From positions 1-33,785 of the forward strand of contig NZ_VMQS01000028.1 in assembly GCF_007625055.1 (NCBI RefSeq): a stretch of 33,785 nt of DNA, read 5' to 3'. The notes under the pieces were generated by a model. It searched no databases and had not been told where the DNA came from. It saw only the letters and a program-made list of their open reading frames with translations. A program made the position numbers and the translations under genes. The stretch is from Halomonas sp. (GTDB taxonomy: Bacteria > Pseudomonadota > Gammaproteobacteria > Pseudomonadales > Halomonadaceae). This document shows positions 1-8,023 of this stretch, piece by piece. Within the stretch, counting starts at the first letter, position 1; every line of letters starts with the position of its first letter.

Positions 1-87
1 CAGCGCGAAGCTGAAGAAGAAGCCCGACGCCAGCGCGAAGCCGAAGAAGAAGCCCGGCGCCAGCGTGAAGCCGAAGAAGCCCGCCGC
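1..87 (+). repeat. In-frame 30-bp tandem repeat in tolA
   Basis: There are two full 30-base units (1-30 and 31-60) and a third of 27 bases (61-87) that lacks one GAA codon. Each encodes [10 protein letters not shown] or its shortened form. The units differ mainly at third codon positions. The array continues past the left edge, so the copy number is unknown. It builds the charged helical rod of TolA. Confidence 0.85.
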
Positions 88-417
88 GCGGCCGAGGCAG
101 CGGCCAATGCGCGTCAGGCAGAGCAGGCAAGCAATGCGTTTATTAATATCGTGCGCAGTGCCGTCGAACAATCCTGGATTATTCCATCCAATGCCCGCGA
201 TAGTTTGACCGTTACATTGACAGTTCGCCTTGGCCCTTCAGGCGAGGTGTTGGCAACATCAGTTGCGTCAACCAGTGGTGATGAAAGTTTTGATCGTTCT
301 GCCCAGCAGGCTGTAGAACAAGCGGCGCCTTTCAGTGAGCTCCGTGATGTACCTGCTGAATTTCAACGTAATCTGCGCCAGTTCAATTTGCGCTTTACTC
401 CGGGGGATATTCGCTGA
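1..417 (+). CDS. tolA: TolA, C-terminal part (5' end outside window)
   Basis: This is the 3' end of an open frame that runs in from the left edge and stops at TGA 415-417. The visible 138 residues begin with an Arg/Glu/Ala-rich helical stretch (repeats of [10 protein letters not shown]), typical of TolA domain II that spans the periplasm. They end in a globular domain (from about residue 45, [15 protein letters not shown]) typical of TolA domain III, which contacts TolB, Pal and outer-membrane proteins. The energy-transducing N-terminal membrane anchor lies outside the window. The stop overlaps the tolB start by one base, so the two are probably translationally coupled. The identification rests on the domain style plus the following tolB-pal-cpoB order. 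A GTG at 151 would only give an internal fragment and is not the start. Confidence 0.9.
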   Translation, partial: QREAEEEARRQREAEEEARRQREAEEARRAAEAAANARQAEQASNAFINIVRSAVEQSWIIPSNARDSLTVTLTVRLGPSGEVLATSVASTSGDESFDRSAQQAVEQAAPFSELRDVPAEFQRNLRQFNLRFTPGDIR

Positions 418-1703
418 TGCCAATGATAAGACGAATAGGGATCTTGTTAGCGTTGTGTCTGCTGAGCAGCACAGCGAATGCTAACCTCACCATCGAAATA
501 ACACGTGGCAGTGACCGTGCCTTGCCGATTGGTGTTGTGCCCTTTGAACAAGCCAGCAACGCGTCTGAAGACGTCGCTCAGATCATACAGGATGATCTTG
601 AGCGCAGCGGCTACTTTGAGCCCCTTGAACGTGATGCCATGTTTGAACAGCCAACCCGTGCCGACGACGTGGCTTTTGGTCCATGGCGTTCTCTGGATGT
701 GCGCTATCTGGTGGTCGGCAATGTCGACGAAACCGCTGATGGAGTGGAAGTGACTGCTGCCTTAATGGATATCAGTGGGCAGCGCCGGATGCTGACGGAA
801 CGTGTCACAACACAGAAAGATGATTTACGCAGTGCCGCTCATTACCTGAGCGATCAGATATTTGAAGCAATTACCGATATTCGTGGCGCTTTTTCTACCC
901 GCATTGCCTATGTCACCGCCAACGGCGTCGGTGACGATATACAATTTGCGCTGCATGTGGCTGATAGCGATGGACGCAACAGCCAGGAAATACTCAGCTC
1001 TGATCAGCCCATCCTGTCACCCGCCTGGTCGCCAGATGGAGAAAAGCTTGCCTACGTTTCCTTCGAGTCCGGGCGTCCTGCCATCTACGTTCAGCAGGTA
1101 ACCTCTGGTCAACGTGTTGAGTTGACCTCTTTTGAGGGAATCAATAGCGCTCCATCCTGGTCACCTGATGGCAGGCGCCTGGCCATGTCACTCTCCAAGG
1201 ATGGTCAGCCTGAAATCTATATCATGAACCTGGCGGATCGTTCGCTGACGCGGATTACCAACAATAGCAGTATTGATACCGAGCCTTCATGGGCACCGGA
1301 TGGACGCAGCCTGCTGTTCACGTCGGATCGCAGCGGTGGCCCACAGATCTACCGCCACTCTCTCACAGGACAGGAGACTCAGCGCCTGACCTTTACCGGA
1401 AATTACAATGCAAGAGGACGCTTTTCACCGGATGGTGACGCTATTTTCCTGATTCATCGTACCGACAGCGGCTATCAGGTGGCACGACAGGATCTTTCAA
1501 GCGATAGACTTGTGGTGCTGAGCGACTCCTCCCAGGATGAGTCTCCCAGTGTAGCGCCCAATGGTACGATGGTCATTTTTGCCACCCAACGTGGAGGCAG
1601 CGGCGTACTGAGTGCGGTTTCTGCAGATGGGCGATCGTCTTTTCGACTACCGTCACCTCAGGGTGATGTACGGGAACCTGCCTGGTCACCGTTTATGGAT
1701 TAA
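417..1703 (+). CDS. tolB: Tol-Pal system protein TolB
   Basis: Periplasmic beta-propeller protein of the Tol-Pal complex, which binds Pal and TolA during outer-membrane constriction at division. It has 428 residues, close to the 430 of E. coli TolB. Residues 1-22 form a signal peptide ending in STANA. An N-terminal alpha/beta domain (about 25-160) is followed by WD40-like PD40 repeats, seen as recurrent [24 protein letters not shown] and ARGRFSPDG blades. The ATG at 417 shares its A with the tolA stop. It sits between tolA and pal, the canonical order. Confidence 0.97.
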   Translation: MPMIRRIGILLALCLLSSTANANLTIEITRGSDRALPIGVVPFEQASNASEDVAQIIQDDLERSGYFEPLERDAMFEQPTRADDVAFGPWRSLDVRYLVVGNVDETADGVEVTAALMDISGQRRMLTERVTTQKDDLRSAAHYLSDQIFEAITDIRGAFSTRIAYVTANGVGDDIQFALHVADSDGRNSQEILSSDQPILSPAWSPDGEKLAYVSFESGRPAIYVQQVTSGQRVELTSFEGINSAPSWSPDGRRLAMSLSKDGQPEIYIMNLADRSLTRITNNSSIDTEPSWAPDGRSLLFTSDRSGGPQIYRHSLTGQETQRLTFTGNYNARGRFSPDGDAIFLIHRTDSGYQVARQDLSSDRLVVLSDSSQDESPSVAPNGTMVIFATQRGGSGVLSAVSADGRSSFRLPSPQGDVREPAWSPFMD

Positions 1704-1706
1704 CCC

Positions 1707-1736
1707 ATGAGACTTCTCAGTTGGCTCAGGTCTCAT
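1707..1736 (+). other. Hairpin between tolB and pal
   Basis: A 7-bp perfect inverted repeat (ATGAGAC at 1707-1713, GTCTCAT at 1730-1736) with a 16-base loop lies just after the tolB stop. Only a broken T-rich stretch follows. It may be an RNA-processing or partial-termination element that lets pal be expressed more strongly than tolB, but this is inference. Confidence 0.35.
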
Positions 1737-1768
1737 TTACTTTCACTGTTCAGACAAGGAGTCTGATA

Positions 1769-2335
1769 ATGCAAATCAAATCAATGGTTCGTTTATTCGC
1801 GGTAGCGTTCTCAATCAGCATCATCGCCGGTTGCTCCAGTACAGGAGGGACTCAGGGAAGTGATGTCTCCGGTTCTCAGCAAGGGTCGGGGAGCGATTCC
1901 GGTAGCAGCGCTTCAGGTGCATCCACTTCAGGTGTCAGTGGTACAGGGCAGTCCGGTTCAACCTCGGGGAGCGGATCATCAGCCGGTCAACAGGCAGATT
2001 CCAGAATTCCTTCTGCTCGAACCATCTACTTTGATTTTGATCGTGACAGGATAAAAAGTGAATTTGAATCTGTCGTTATGGCCCATGCGCGTTACCTTCG
2101 CTCGAATCCTAGCGCTCAGGTAACTCTCCATGGCCACACCGATGAACGTGGCACCCGTGAGTATAATCTGGCGCTCGGAGAACGACGTGCGAACGCTGTA
2201 CAGCGTTTTCTGAATATTCAGGGCGTCTCCAACAGCCAGATGAGCGTGGTGAGCTACGGTGAAGAACGTCCCGCGGCGCGCGGCAGTGATGAAAGCGCCT
2301 ACTCCCAGAACCGTCGGGTAGTTTTTGATTATTAG
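1769..2335 (+). CDS. pal: Peptidoglycan-associated lipoprotein Pal
   Basis: Outer-membrane lipoprotein that ties the outer membrane to peptidoglycan and partners TolB. The chosen start (1769) has AAGGA at 1756-1760 and gives a lipoprotein signal peptide with lipobox IAGC, the lipidated cysteine being residue 22. The upstream in-frame ATG at 1721 would add 16 residues and spoil the signal peptide. A Ser/Gly/Thr-rich linker (about 25-75) leads into an OmpA C-terminal domain (about 85-188) with the FDFDRD start and the HGHTDERGTREYN peptidoglycan-binding motif. Length is 188 residues, slightly above typical Pal because of the long low-complexity linker. Confidence 0.96.
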   Translation: MQIKSMVRLFAVAFSISIIAGCSSTGGTQGSDVSGSQQGSGSDSGSSASGASTSGVSGTGQSGSTSGSGSSAGQQADSRIPSARTIYFDFDRDRIKSEFESVVMAHARYLRSNPSAQVTLHGHTDERGTREYNLALGERRANAVQRFLNIQGVSNSQMSVVSYGEERPAARGSDESAYSQNRRVVFDY

Positions 2336-2344
2336 GGGCCTGTT

Positions 2345-2441
2345 TTGTTGATCGGTCAGTGAACTCAACAAGGTGATATAGGCAGTGCTGTCCAGGATGC
2401 GCGTTTGATCCACAGGTCAGTCACTGCCTTTTGTTTTTTGG
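2345..2441 (+). terminator. Tandem hairpins with U-tract between pal and cpoB
   Basis: The 121-base gap holds two structures. The first is TTGTTGA (2345-2351) with TCAACAA (2365-2371). The second is a long interrupted stem with AGGCAGTG (2380-2387) pairing to CACTGCCT (2422-2429). Inside it are CTGT (2388-2391)/ACAG (2412-2415) and GGAT (2395-2398)/ATCC (2408-2411). It is followed by a T-rich run (2430-2439). This looks like an intrinsic terminator or attenuator inside the tol-pal operon. CAGTGA (2357-2362) in the first loop can also pair with TCACTG (2421-2426), giving a competing fold. Confidence 0.6.
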
Positions 2442-2456
2442 ATTAAGGGTGGTCGT

Positions 2457-3389
2457 ATGAATCACAGTCTCGCCGCAAGGCGCCCAAACCTATCAGCGCA
2501 GCAAGGGCATGCCGTCAGTCAGGCTAAAGGGTTTTTTGGGCTGCCCGTTTGTGCCAGTGGGATAACGTTGTCGCTAGGCCTGATGGTTGCTCCCATGGTG
2601 CTTGCCCAACAGCCTGTTGTGCAGGACCTGTCAGCCTCGTCGGCAAGCAGCTTTTATCAACAGGCCGATACCCAGACAGCCTCTGATGGTGCCTTGGTGA
2701 TGTTCAATCAGGTTCAGGAACATCAGCGGGAAATACAGGAGCTACGTGGCCAGTTGGAGGAATTACGTCACGAACTGGAGCAAGTACGCGAACAGGGGCA
2801 GCAGCGTTATCTGGATACGGACGACCGCCTGGCAGCGCTGGAAAATACAGTGCCTGGGGGGAGCGTTGATCCGACGCTGGAGGGGGATGTTATACCTGTC
2901 AATACGCCTGAATTGGATAGCACCTCTGAAGATTCCGTGGATACGGCAGATGCCTCCGTGGAGGAAGACGACACGCCTGCATCTGACCGGCAAAGTGCTG
3001 ACAGGTCCTCTGCGCAAGAGCAAGAAGCCTATCAGGCGGCATTTGCCTTCGTTCAAGCACGTGAATTTGATGATGCAATTGATGCCTTCAATGAATTTGT
3101 TGATGATTACCCGGATACTCGGCTGACACCCAACGGTTATTATTGGCTGGGTGAGTTGCATGCAGCCAATGACGACCTGGGCGAGGCTGAAGTATCATTT
3201 GAAAAGGTGATCAATGACTTTGCCGGCAACAATAAAGTAGCTGATGCGCTTTACAAGCTTGGGCTTGTCAAGGCTCGACAGGGCGAAACAGAACGTAGCC
3301 GTGAAATATTGAACCGCTTACGTGAGGAGTTTCCGGAAAGCAGTGCCGCCGGGCTTGCGGGTGATTTTTTGCGCCAGACGCCGGAATAA
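2457..3389 (+). CDS. cpoB: Cell division coordinator CpoB (YbgF)
   Basis: Periplasmic TPR protein that coordinates Tol-Pal-driven outer-membrane constriction with peptidoglycan synthesis. It has 310 residues. A hydrophobic segment ending in PMVLA after a long N-terminal stretch (about 30-52) forms a signal peptide with an extended n-region. A coiled coil follows (about 80-130, with EHQREIQELRGQLEELRHELEQ-type heptads), then an acidic linker (about 140-185) and tetratricopeptide repeats in the last 120 residues (YQAAFAFVQAREFDDAI, YWLGELHAANDDLGEA, DALYKLGLVKARQGE). It is the last gene of the tol-pal cluster. The ATG at 2457 follows a purine-rich AAGGGTGG. Confidence 0.93.
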   Translation: MNHSLAARRPNLSAQQGHAVSQAKGFFGLPVCASGITLSLGLMVAPMVLAQQPVVQDLSASSASSFYQQADTQTASDGALVMFNQVQEHQREIQELRGQLEELRHELEQVREQGQQRYLDTDDRLAALENTVPGGSVDPTLEGDVIPVNTPELDSTSEDSVDTADASVEEDDTPASDRQSADRSSAQEQEAYQAAFAFVQAREFDDAIDAFNEFVDDYPDTRLTPNGYYWLGELHAANDDLGEAEVSFEKVINDFAGNNKVADALYKLGLVKARQGETERSREILNRLREEFPESSAAGLAGDFLRQTPE

Positions 3390-3447
3390 CAACCTGCCAC
3401 GACGCTCTTTAAACAAATTCGTCTATCAATTCATTAAAGGAAATGCC

Positions 3448-4233
3448 ATGAGCTGCAAGATTGACTACCAAGCGCCTGCTGATCTTCTGGCAAATCGTAT
3501 TATTCTGGTTACCGGTGCCGGTGACGGTATTGGCCGAGTTGCCGCACTTGCCTATGCCCGCCATGGTGCCACCGTCATCTTGCTGGGCAGGACCATCACT
3601 AAACTGGAAAAGGTTTACGATGAGATTGAAGCGGCGGGGGGGCCACAACCGGCCATTTTCCCGCTTAATTTTGAAGGTGCTACGCTGAAGGACTATCAGG
3701 AGATGGCCCAGACGCTGGACACTGAGTTCGGGCGTCTGGACGGCATTTTGCATAACGCCGGGCTACTCGGGCGTATCACCCCGTTTGAACAGTATAATCC
3801 TGAGCTATGGGCGCAGGTCATGCAGGTCAATATTAATGGGCCTGTGTGGATGACACAGGCACTGCTGCCTCTGCTTGAAGCGTCCGAAGATGCATCGATT
3901 ATCTTTACTTCATCGAGTGTCGGTCGCAAGGGTCGTGCTTACTGGGGCGCCTATTCTGTCTCCAAATTTGCTACCGAAGGCTTCATGGAAGTGCTTGCTG
4001 ATGAGCTGGATAGCCAGCCTAATGTGCGTGTAAACACCTTGAATCCCGGGGCAACCCTTACCCAGATGCGGCGAACTGCCTATCCGGGTGAAGACCCGGA
4101 AACGCTGCGAACGCCTGAAGATATAATGTCAACCTATCTGTGGCTGATGGGCCCTGACAGCACAGGTATCAGCGGTGAAAAGTGGGACGCGCAACCACCG
4201 CGCAACCAGGGCCTGAACAGTAACGGCGGATGA
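3448..4233 (+). CDS. yciK: YciK-family short-chain dehydrogenase/reductase
   Basis: NAD(P)-dependent oxidoreductase of unknown physiological substrate. Of 261 residues, the Rossmann motif TGAGDGIG lies near residue 23, the N-A-G element near 95 (HNAGLLG), a catalytic serine in FTSSSVG, and the Y-x-x-x-K pair in YSVSK. The start at 3448 has AAAGGA just upstream. The open frame extends further 5', but that part overlaps cpoB and matches nothing in the family. In Pseudomonas the same neighbours (yciK, mupP, ubiG) occur together, which supports the name. The substrate cannot be read from sequence. Confidence 0.9.
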   Translation: MSCKIDYQAPADLLANRIILVTGAGDGIGRVAALAYARHGATVILLGRTITKLEKVYDEIEAAGGPQPAIFPLNFEGATLKDYQEMAQTLDTEFGRLDGILHNAGLLGRITPFEQYNPELWAQVMQVNINGPVWMTQALLPLLEASEDASIIFTSSSVGRKGRAYWGAYSVSKFATEGFMEVLADELDSQPNVRVNTLNPGATLTQMRRTAYPGEDPETLRTPEDIMSTYLWLMGPDSTGISGEKWDAQPPRNQGLNSNGG

Positions 4234-4238
4234 TAATG

Positions 4239-4895
4239 TCAGGATGGTTTCGGCAAGGCGCTGACCAGTTCGGCGCAATCAGCAAACCAGGTGTCAGCCG
4301 GCCATGTGCGGTAATCATCCTGCTCGGCTATGTAACCGTAGCCAACCGCAACAGCATGCATGCTTGCCGCCTTGGCAGCTTCCATATCACGCAGATGATC
4401 GCCAACATACCAGCAGTCTTCAGGCCGGATACCCAGCTGCCGCGCCGCTTCCCACAAAGGCTCTGGTGAGGGTTTTTTGACGGCGAGGTCATCGGCACAA
4501 AGCAGGGCACCCGGCGTGAGAGTCAATGCCTCAAGCAACGGTTCCGTGTAGCGGCGTGGCTTGTTGGTCACTATGCCCCAGGGTTTCTTGAGTGTTTCCC
4601 ATTGGTGAAGCCACTCATCCAGTGGTGAGAACACTCGGCTATGTGTCGCCACGGCCTGTTCGTAGGCGTCCAGCAACCATTGCCTTGCTGAGCCATGCTC
4701 TGGTTCATTGGTTTCCAGCCCGAGCGCCAGTGTAACCAGAGCGCTGCCACCGTTGGACACTTCCCTTCGAATAGTCGCAAACGGAAGTGGTGGCAAGCCA
4801 TGGCATGCGCGAAGACGGTTAGTGGCATTTGCCAGGTCAGGCGCGGTATCAACCAGAGTGCCGTCGAGATCAAACAGAATGGCCTTGGGGGTCAT
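4239..4895 (-). CDS. mupP: HAD phosphatase, probable N-acetylmuramic acid 6-phosphate phosphatase MupP
   Basis: HAD-superfamily phosphatase of the Gph/MupP group, 218 residues. The nucleophile motif DLDGT gives Asp9 and Asp11, a threonine-rich motif II surrounds GIVTNKP, and a lysine plus acidic motif follow in KKPSPEPL and [12 protein letters not shown]. In Pseudomonas the homologue beside ubiG is MupP, which dephosphorylates MurNAc-6-phosphate in the cell-wall recycling route that bypasses de novo UDP-MurNAc synthesis. The identical neighbourhood favours MupP over phosphoglycolate phosphatase, but the two cannot be told apart by motifs alone. Its start codon overlaps the ubiG stop by four bases (4892-4895), so the two are probably coupled. 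Confidence 0.88.
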   Translation of the reverse strand: MTPKAILFDLDGTLVDTAPDLANATNRLRACHGLPPLPFATIRREVSNGGSALVTLALGLETNEPEHGSARQWLLDAYEQAVATHSRVFSPLDEWLHQWETLKKPWGIVTNKPRRYTEPLLEALTLTPGALLCADDLAVKKPSPEPLWEAARQLGIRPEDCWYVGDHLRDMEAAKAASMHAVAVGYGYIAEQDDYRTWPADTWFADCAELVSALPKPS

Positions 4896-5638
4896 GAGTC
4901 ATTTCCTCGACGGCAATGCATCATATAGTTGACGGATACATCATGGGGATTCAGTCGGTAACGTTTCAGCAGCGGGTTATAGGTCAGGCCGGTTTGTTCC
5001 TTTACGTCAAGCCGGTTGGCGCGACACCAGGTCGCCATTTCCGAAGGGCGGATAAACTTGGCATGTTGATGCGTACCACGCGGTAGCAGTTGGAGCAGGT
5101 ATTCGGCTCCTACAATGGCAAAGACATAAGACTTGTGAGTTCGGTTAAGGGTAGAGAAAAAAACATGCCCACCGGGGCGGACAAGCCGGCTGCATGCGGC
5201 TACCACTGAAGCCGGGTCGGGTACGTGCTCAAGCATCTCCATGCAAGTCACTACATCAAACTCTTCGGGGTGTTGACTGGCGAAGTCCTCGACAGCGCAA
5301 AGCTGGTAGCTGATCTCAACGCCCGTTTCTTCAGCATGGTGACGCGCTACATTAAGTGGGGCTTCCCCCATGTCAATGCCGGTGACTTCAGCGCCGCGGT
5401 GGGCCATTGACTGGCTGAGTATTCCGCCACCGCAGCCCACATCAAGCACGCGTTTGCCCGCCAGCCCCGCGCGCGCGTCGATGAAGTCCAACCGCAAGGG
5501 GTTGATATCATGCAACGGTTTGAACTCACCGGTCTTGTCCCACCATTGGCTGGCCAAGGCTTCAAATTTTGCCACTTCTGCCGGGTCAACGTTGTCCTGA
5601 GAACCCTGTGCAGTGCTATCCTGAGGTATTGCTTGCAT
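4892..5638 (-). CDS. ubiG: Ubiquinone biosynthesis O-methyltransferase UbiG
   Basis: SAM-dependent methyltransferase that performs both O-methylations in ubiquinone synthesis. It has 248 residues with SAM motif [16 protein letters not shown], the acidic end of motif II in VTGIDMGE, and the UbiG-typical [10 protein letters not shown] near the N-terminus and NPLLKRY near the C-terminus. The start at 5638 is preferred over the upstream ATG at 5668 because GGGAAG lies six bases before it and family members begin near this point. It is first in a two-gene unit with mupP and divergent from the gene at 5862. Confidence 0.96.
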   Translation of the reverse strand: MQAIPQDSTAQGSQDNVDPAEVAKFEALASQWWDKTGEFKPLHDINPLRLDFIDARAGLAGKRVLDVGCGGGILSQSMAHRGAEVTGIDMGEAPLNVARHHAEETGVEISYQLCAVEDFASQHPEEFDVVTCMEMLEHVPDPASVVAACSRLVRPGGHVFFSTLNRTHKSYVFAIVGAEYLLQLLPRGTHQHAKFIRPSEMATWCRANRLDVKEQTGLTYNPLLKRYRLNPHDVSVNYMMHCRRGNDS

Positions 5639-5753
5639 TTTTAGCTTCCCGCATCGATCAACGAGCATTAACCCGTGTGGGTGTGTACAGATGTGTCGTG
5701 TATGATAACTATTCTAACCACTCCTGAGTCGTAACGCATGAAAAGGACCATGT

Positions 5754-5858
5754 ATGATTCGTAAAGCTGTACTTCCCTCATCAGGCTTGGATAATCGCTG
5801 TCTATTGTCCTGCGAGGCAATATCGCCAGGGATGTCGCGCTGTTACCAGGAGTTCTGA
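5754..5858 (+). pseudogene. Truncated galU-like remnant, 34 codons
   Basis: A short frame with an excellent Shine-Dalgarno sequence (AAAAGGA, 5741-5747, six bases before ATG) encodes MIRKAVLP followed by SSGLDNRCL and EAISPGM. As I recall the family, this aligns without gaps to the N-terminus of GalU (UTP-glucose-1-phosphate uridylyltransferase: MIRKAVLP, AGLGTRCLP, KAIPKEM). The nucleotide-binding G-x-G-T-R and the K-x-x-P-K-E-M residues are altered, and the frame stops at TGA 5856-5858, three bases before the next ATG. It therefore cannot be an active enzyme. It may be decaying galU, or a retained leader peptide that couples translation of the dehydrogenase-like gene. In Pseudomonas, galU and ugd are neighbours, consistent with an ancestral galU-ugd pair. 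Confidence 0.65.
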
Positions 5859-5861
5859 GCG

Positions 5862-7154
5862 ATGCGGATATTTATCTATGGTAGCGAACTTAGTGCAGCA
5901 ACGGCGGCAGCCGCGCTTTCCTGGGTAGGGCATCATGTACATTGGCTGGCACATGAATCCGAGACATGGGAGTCGCTTGAGCAGGCGGGATGGATGTCCC
6001 GCGAACCGCATCTGCTTGGACAACTGCAGGAGAGCAGGGCAGAAGGGACCTTGATAGTTGAACACCAGGCTGATGCCATCTCCCAGGTAGATGTCATCTG
6101 GCTGGCATTATCGCCCGAACAACGCAGCGATGCGGCCCGCCTGATGATGCGAGCCTCCGCAAAGGCACCTGCTGGCTTACTGCTGATCAATAATTCGACC
6201 TTCCCGGTCGGGGAAACCGAGCGTTTGCAAGGACTTTTAAAAGAAAGTCAGCTAAGTGTTGCGTTGCCCGACATGCTGGAAGAAGGCCGCGCATGGTTGA
6301 CCTTTACCCGACCAACCCGATGGCTTCTCGGCTGTGACGATGCGGAAAGCGAACGTCTGGTCAGGGAATTATTGCGGGCGTTTAATCGTCGCAGCGAGAT
6401 ATTTCAGAGCATGCCCCGTCGTGCCGCTGAGCTCACCAAACTGGCCATCAACGGTATGCTGGCCACACGCATCAGTTACATGAATGAAATTGCCGGGCTG
6501 GCAGACACTTTGGGAGTGGATGTAGAGTACGTACGCCAGGGTATGGGCGCTGATACACGTATTGGCTTTGAATACCTTTACCCGGGGTGTGGTTTTGGTG
6601 GTCCCAATTTTTCACGCGACCTGATGCGACTTGCAGATGTCCAGTTTTCCAGTGGCCGAGCGTCAGCTCTGTTGGAACAGGTCATGGATATCAACGAGAA
6701 CAAGAAGGAAACCCTGTTTCGCAAGCTTTGGGCACATTTTGATGGCAACCTCAGTGGCAAGACCATTGCTATCTGGGGAGCTGCTTTCAAACCAGGCACG
6801 GCCCGTATTGATCAGGCGCCAGTGTTGACCCTGCTTGAATCATTATGGGCTCAAGGTGTGAAGGTGCAACTGCACGATCCGGCGGCCATTCCTGCTTTAT
6901 TGGAGGCCGTGGGTAAACGCGAGGATCTGAGTACCTTCGAGGAGGATCCCTATCTCGCCTGCGAGCAGGCTGATGCCCTGATGCTGGTTACCGAGTGGAA
7001 AGCTTACTGGAATCCTGACTGGCAGAAACTACGCCGTCTGCTCAATGCCAACCTGATACTGGATGGACGTAATATCTACGATCCGGCATTTGTAGCCAGC
7101 TGTGGCTTGGACTATCGAGGTATCGGCCGTCGTGCCGACGTTACCGCTCATTGA
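5862..7154 (+). CDS. UDP-glucose/nucleotide-sugar dehydrogenase homologue lacking the catalytic Cys
   Basis: A 430-residue protein with the three-domain layout of UDP-glucose 6-dehydrogenase. It has an N-terminal NAD-binding-like domain, a central helix containing AAELTKLAINGML (Lys193 and Asn197 in the expected places) followed by ISYMNEIA, and a C-terminal UDP-binding domain (IWGAAFKPGTARIDQAPVL, ALMLVTEWKAY, LILDGRNIYDP). Two key elements are abnormal. The family motif GFGGSCF-x-KD reads GFGGPNFSRD, so the catalytic cysteine is Asn249. The dinucleotide loop G-x-G-Y-V-G reads GSELSA. It is probably not a standard four-electron dehydrogenase and may be a regulatory or repurposed paralogue. 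CAGGAG (5847-5852) supports the start. It follows the galU-like remnant and precedes a membrane coiled-coil gene with a 9-base gap, suggesting one operon. Confidence 0.85.
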   Translation: MRIFIYGSELSAATAAAALSWVGHHVHWLAHESETWESLEQAGWMSREPHLLGQLQESRAEGTLIVEHQADAISQVDVIWLALSPEQRSDAARLMMRASAKAPAGLLLINNSTFPVGETERLQGLLKESQLSVALPDMLEEGRAWLTFTRPTRWLLGCDDAESERLVRELLRAFNRRSEIFQSMPRRAAELTKLAINGMLATRISYMNEIAGLADTLGVDVEYVRQGMGADTRIGFEYLYPGCGFGGPNFSRDLMRLADVQFSSGRASALLEQVMDINENKKETLFRKLWAHFDGNLSGKTIAIWGAAFKPGTARIDQAPVLTLLESLWAQGVKVQLHDPAAIPALLEAVGKREDLSTFEEDPYLACEQADALMLVTEWKAYWNPDWQKLRRLLNANLILDGRNIYDPAFVASCGLDYRGIGRRADVTAH

Positions 7155-7163
7155 GGAGAACCC

Positions 7164-7988
7164 ATGTCTGAATCCGCTTCGTCAAGGCGTATTGTCCCGG
7201 ATGTTGAGCAAAGCGTCAGTGCGCAACATCTGCGTTACCGTAAAAGCCCGACCATCTGGCCCATCTGGCTGGCACTGGTAGCGCTATCGGGACTGCTCTT
7301 CGCCGCTGCCGTCGGACTCTGGTACGAGCGCGAGCGGCTGCTCGACGAAGTCAGTGGACTCAGTGGCGAAATCTCCAATATGCATGCCCGGCTGGATTCG
7401 GGTGACACGCAGATAGAAGAAACCATCACACTCTTGCAGGCTCAGATGGCCACTCTGTTTCAAGAGCAGGACCAGCTGGGGCTGGCATTGAGCGATACGC
7501 GTAGTGAACTGTTTGGCCTGATACCTGCCAGCCAGGATATGGTATCGACGGATGCGATTGATGAGCTGATCGAACAGATCGATTCACAGCAGGCAGCGGC
7601 CGCTGAACGTGACCGCCAACTATCAGCACTTGAGTCTTCCCTGGAAACACTTGAGCAGACCAGCAGCCGCGCCCGGAGTGATTTGGCCGATGGCCTTACC
7701 AGCCTGAACAGGCAGCTTGAACGCCAGGAAACTGTGTTGCTGGAAGACATGGAAACGCTGAGAGCAGAACAACAGGCACTACAAGGTCGTGCACAGGATC
7801 TGGATGATGCCATTGACGAAGCGCTGGTTGACAATAGTGCCGATATCGTCAGTCGTGCTGAAATGACGACGCAGATTGCCGCTGCACAACAGACCTGGCA
7901 GGAGGAAATGAATGCCCTGGAAAGCGATCTACGCCAGATCAGACAAGCGCAACTGGCCTTCAGCGCTCAGTTGGAAATGCTCAGATGA
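7164..7988 (+). CDS. Membrane-anchored coiled-coil protein, function unknown
   Basis: I do not recognise a named family. The 274 residues comprise a short polar, probably cytoplasmic tail (1-30), one transmembrane helix (31-53, IWPIWLALVALSGLLFAA) and about 215 residues of largely helical, Glu/Gln/Leu-rich sequence with heptad character (LLDEVSGLSGEISNMHARL, LSALESSLETLEQ, DDAIDEALVDN). The long domain presumably lies in the periplasm. GAGGAG just before the ATG and the 9-base gap from the upstream dehydrogenase homologue suggest co-transcription. It could be a scaffold for envelope or polysaccharide functions, but nothing in the sequence proves this. Confidence 0.8.
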   Translation: MSESASSRRIVPDVEQSVSAQHLRYRKSPTIWPIWLALVALSGLLFAAAVGLWYERERLLDEVSGLSGEISNMHARLDSGDTQIEETITLLQAQMATLFQEQDQLGLALSDTRSELFGLIPASQDMVSTDAIDELIEQIDSQQAAAAERDRQLSALESSLETLEQTSSRARSDLADGLTSLNRQLERQETVLLEDMETLRAEQQALQGRAQDLDDAIDEALVDNSADIVSRAEMTTQIAAAQQTWQEEMNALESDLRQIRQAQLAFSAQLEMLR

Positions 7989-8023
7989 GCGCCGCCCGGG
8001 CCATGTAGCTAGGAAACCAATCC

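Noticed and set aside
1979-2413. 144-codon minus-strand frame over pal
   Set aside because: Antisense to the conserved OmpA domain of Pal; no start signal or motifs.
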